Shown piece by piece: positions 61,196-64,000 of a stretch of 64,000 nucleotides of DNA. Below the pieces are notes generated by a model. It searched no databases and had not been told where the DNA came from. It saw nothing but the letters and a program-made list of their open reading frames with translations. Numbering within the stretch: the first letter of the stretch is position 1; every line of letters starts with the position of its first letter. The DNA is taken from contig NW_026973707.1 of NCBI RefSeq assembly GCF_035594125.1, forward strand, positions 570,001 through 634,000. The letters run 5' to 3'. Both the position numbers and the translations under genes were made by a program. Source of the stretch: Scylla paramamosain (Eukaryota > Arthropoda > Malacostraca > Decapoda > Portunidae).

Positions 61196-61559
61196 GCTTG
61201 AAATACAACACACCTCTCTTATCGTTTTGAAGACACCACACCTGTTGTGTATTGAGCCCAGGGGAAGGTGAGGAATGTAGACACGGCGTGGCAGTTACCA
61301 GGTTTATTGTTGCCCATCACCAGTACAGACTCGAATCAATACAAAAGACTCGGTTTCGTAGTAACAAAATCCATCGAGCAAAGAATCACTACAGCATCGT
61401 TTGCTACGACGGACAACAGAGAATATAGCTTGCTGAGCATTTTATTCATTATTTCAAGAATAAGGAAACAGAGATATCAATACAGAGCAAAATTATTGAG
61501 TATACTAGCTATCTAATACAGAAGGTCTATTCCCTAAACCATTATATAGTACCTGGCAG

Positions 61560-61655
61560 GTAGATTTCCTACTTGTCTTAACATATCGTAGTCTTCTTTG
61601 ACAGCACCTCAGTCGCTGTGGTGAGAGAACAAAGGGTCTCTGAATGCTGGCCTTA
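61560..61655 (-). mobile_element. MITE-A remnant
   Basis: CTGTGGTGAGAGAACAAAGG + GTCTCTGAATGCTGGCC resembles the reversed left end of the family. The other end is lost. Confidence 0.4.
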
Positions 61656-62021
61656 GTTATGGTCCGCATGATCCTGTCTTCATGCCTTACCTTCCTTGTT
61701 GACTGGGTTACAACGACTCTTTTCCGGAAGCTGCTTCCTGTGTCAGAACAAGAGACCTTTCCAAATGGAAAGAAAAAAAAATGATTAGCGAAAACAGACA
61801 AGTATATTACGTTACGTAAAAAATAAATAAAATAAAATAAAAAAGTCGAGATGAAAAAAAAATTACTTTCAGTTTCTAAAATCATGAATGAATTTTGTCA
61901 CTTTGTTTACCTTATCTACATCACTACCTTGTTATTTATGATTTTTTGTTTACTCGTCTTTCTTTCTTTAATTTCTTAGGGCGCTGCATTATGCGGTGGG
62001 AAAAAGCCAAGCCTGTGAGTG

Positions 62022-62256
<235 letters not shown>

Positions 62257-62656
62257 TGATTTCTTAAGTTTCACCACCAGTGGTGCAATGAAGCAAATGA
62301 GGAAGAGCGCAGCAGAACACAGGGCCACGGTCCATTCCCAGAAAAGCGGGCTCTTTAGGCCGTTTCGCTGTCCTCATAATCCTTGGCTTGCACGAGAAGT
62401 ATTCCACTGTAGGGACCTGGTATGGGAGGAAGTGGGAAGAGTAGTGAAACATCACCATAACACAGGAACGCATGAACACCGTGGAAGCGAAACACGACTA
62501 GAAGAGAGGAGCGTAAGAACACTGAATGATTAAGAGAAGTGAAGTGATTAAAAAAAAAATTGATTGGTGCCGCAACAACTACGGTCATGAGGCACAGAAA
62601 TACTAGTAATGTTAAAATAAGTGATAAAACTAACAAGTAAGGTATAATTCGAATTT

Positions 62657-62659
<3 letters not shown>

Positions 62660-62717
<58 letters not shown>

Positions 62718-62718
62718 C
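62660..62718. repeat. (GA)n microsatellite
   Basis: About 29 units, immediately after (minus strand) the donor of the 62729-62843 exon. Confidence 0.95.
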
Positions 62719-62728
62719 ACTCACTCAC

Positions 62729-62843
62729 CTGCCCTGGTCTCCGTCACTATGAACACAATGTACTCAGTGTCGCTTTCCAGACCCTTCCCTCCATGCCAGT
62801 CGCCTCCCACCACCACTAACTCCTCGGGGTCCTTTTCCTCCAC
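62729..62843 (-). CDS. Exon of FN3-like protein, downstream exon (partial gene)
   Basis: Minus strand, acceptor TTCCGCAG (62844 side), donor GTGAGTGAG (62728 side). Encodes VEEKDPEELVVVGGDWHGGK then GLESDTEYIVFIVTETRAG. The 'L...T.Y.V.I...T..G' ending is typical of the F-G strands of fibronectin type III domains. Phase 0 in, phase 1 out. Such a domain followed by further exons suggests an adhesion or receptor-type protein (for example a receptor tyrosine phosphatase), which is inference. The next exons downstream were not found. Confidence 0.6.
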
Positions 62844-62984
62844 CTGCGGAAGCCACGGCCATTAGTTTCATTCTCGGATTCACTCAACGGGGACAAGCCT
62901 GCAACAGTAGCTCATAATCTTGCCTCATAAGAACAACAAATCCCTGCATACTCGCAAAACACACCTACGTACTTACGCATGTAT

Positions 62985-63330
62985 ATCTGTCTATGTATTC
63001 TTTATCCATTAATTGATTTAGTATTCTTTTAAAGGTCCTTGTTGACGCGGCACTAACAACCTGATTACTTGAGCCTAACCCAGTCGTTCACTCCTCTCTC
63101 TGATTACCATTTTCTTCCTTTCTTTCTGAAATGTGACTGATTCAAGGACTGGACCGTTACTTCTCGTGCTTTCCAGTTTACTAGCCTTAGAAAATTTGTC
63201 AACGTCACCTTGTTATATTTTTTATACCACTTAAATACCTCTACCAGATCACCTCTATACTCTACGTCTATCTAACGAACGTAGATTTAGAAGCTTTAAT
63301 CTCTAACTGACCTGTGTACATTCTGTTCGC
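62985..63330 (-). mobile_element. CR1-like LINE 3' part in intron
   Basis: Parallels 48790-49110: ATTCTTTTAAAGGTCC, GCACTAACAACCTGATTACT, CCCAGTCGTTCACTCC and ACCACTTAAATACCTCTACC. Located between the two FN3-like exons. Confidence 0.6.
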
Positions 63331-63478
63331 CTTAGTCCGAGTCATATTCCTACTTAGTAGTTAGTAATGCTTAGTGTACTAATACCAATAAAAATAGGAA
63401 AATATGTATAACTTTCCTTTTGTGGTCCTAGTCTCCGTTCTCCAGTTTCCCCCTTCAGTAAATAGTGAAAAGTGTCAA

Positions 63479-63590
<112 letters not shown>

Positions 63591-63592
63591 AC

Positions 63593-63799
63593 CACCTCGA
63601 TCTTAGCCACAATTCGCAACGAGTGATCGTTTTCTCCTGGATCAGCGGAACGACTATTCCTCCTCCTTGCCTGCGCCTCCTTCCTTTCCTTCTCCCTTTC
63701 CGTGCGAACCATTACCAGTGCTTTCTCCTCAGTGTCTTGCTTCCTTGTGTGATGTTCGTCGCCGCCGCCGCTGTATTTCCTCAGCAATATCCAGTGCAT
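63593..63799 (-). CDS. Exon of FN3-like protein, upstream exon (partial; start uncertain)
   Basis: The minus-strand frame ends ENDHSLRIVAKIEV at donor GTAAGT (63592-63587). Joining to the exon at 62843 in phase 0 gives KIEV-VEEKDPEE, a smooth beta-rich continuation. Upstream, RTEREKERKEAQARRRNS is basic/charged. The 5' limit is not fixed: an AG at about 63804 (TGGCAG) could be the acceptor. An intron of ~750 bp separates the two exons. The rest of the gene lies outside or was not recognised. Confidence 0.45.
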
Positions 63800-63905
63800 T
63801 CTGCCACCAGTAACCAGTCACTGAGTGGGTTAGGGTACGAGCAGAGCACGACCGGCGGGATAAACACATGAACTTTGGCCTTTTTCGCAGCACGCGCGAG
63901 CGCGC

Positions 63906-63942
63906 GCACACACACCCTCACACACACCCACACACACACACG

Positions 63943-63999
<57 letters not shown>
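63906..63999. repeat. (CA)n microsatellite
   Basis: CA run with a few interruptions, preceded by a GCGCGAGCGCGCGC stretch and running to the window end. Confidence 0.95.

Positions 64000-64000
<1 letters not shown>

Overview
The window is eukaryotic, repeat-dense genomic DNA, most likely from a decapod or other malacostracan crustacean. This is inferred from four things: long (CT)n, (CA)n and (TA)n microsatellites every few kilobases, an internal array of the arthropod telomere repeat TTAGG, an intron-rich arthropod-type amino-acid transporter gene, and tRNA-derived SINEs plus CR1-like, RTE-like and BEL/Pao retroelements. No bacterial, organellar or CRISPR features were seen.

Layout. 1-7.8 kb holds microsatellites, a perfect 70-bp palindrome enclosing 27 TTAGG-type units (2.3-2.8 kb), and a cluster of ~200-bp MITE-like elements (here called MITE-A). 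7.8-19.2 kb holds the only host gene that can be followed end to end: an 11-exon SLC7-type (LAT / y+LAT) heteromeric amino-acid transporter light chain on the + strand. It carries two in-frame TAG codons, a +1 frameshift, a lost acceptor, a lost GSG motif and an out-of-frame triplication of one exon, so it reads as a pseudogene or a badly damaged allele. 19-25.5 kb is intergenic, with MITE-A copies and LINE fragments (jockey/CR1-like at 22.5 kb, RTE-like at 25 kb). 25.5-31.9 kb is an A-rich complex satellite that is partly duplicated. 31.9-32.4 kb is the start of a broken FLYWCH/MULE-type gene (- strand).

33-37.6 kb is simple and dispersed repeats plus one well-preserved tRNA-derived SINE. 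37.7-42.06 kb is an apparently full-length non-LTR retrotransposon with intact ORF1 (coiled coil) and ORF2 (APE endonuclease, RT, Cys/His motif), a promoter-like 5' UTR and an AATAAA + (ACTA)n end. 42-48.7 kb holds two broken copies of one BEL/Pao family in opposite orientations, a foldback element and more (CT)n. 48.7-51.2 kb is a long but decayed CR1-like LINE (- strand). 52-54.9 kb is a tandem array built around LINE 3' ends.

55-64 kb is mostly unique and simple-repeat DNA. At the right edge two consecutive - strand exons encode what looks like a fibronectin type III segment of a larger gene running off the window, and a small GC-box-preceded ORF with a signal anchor lies at 55.9 kb. Apart from the SLC7-like gene, the retrotransposon and the right-edge exons, most long open frames are translations of microsatellites and are not genes. 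Coordinates of repeat edges are read by eye and may be off by several bases.
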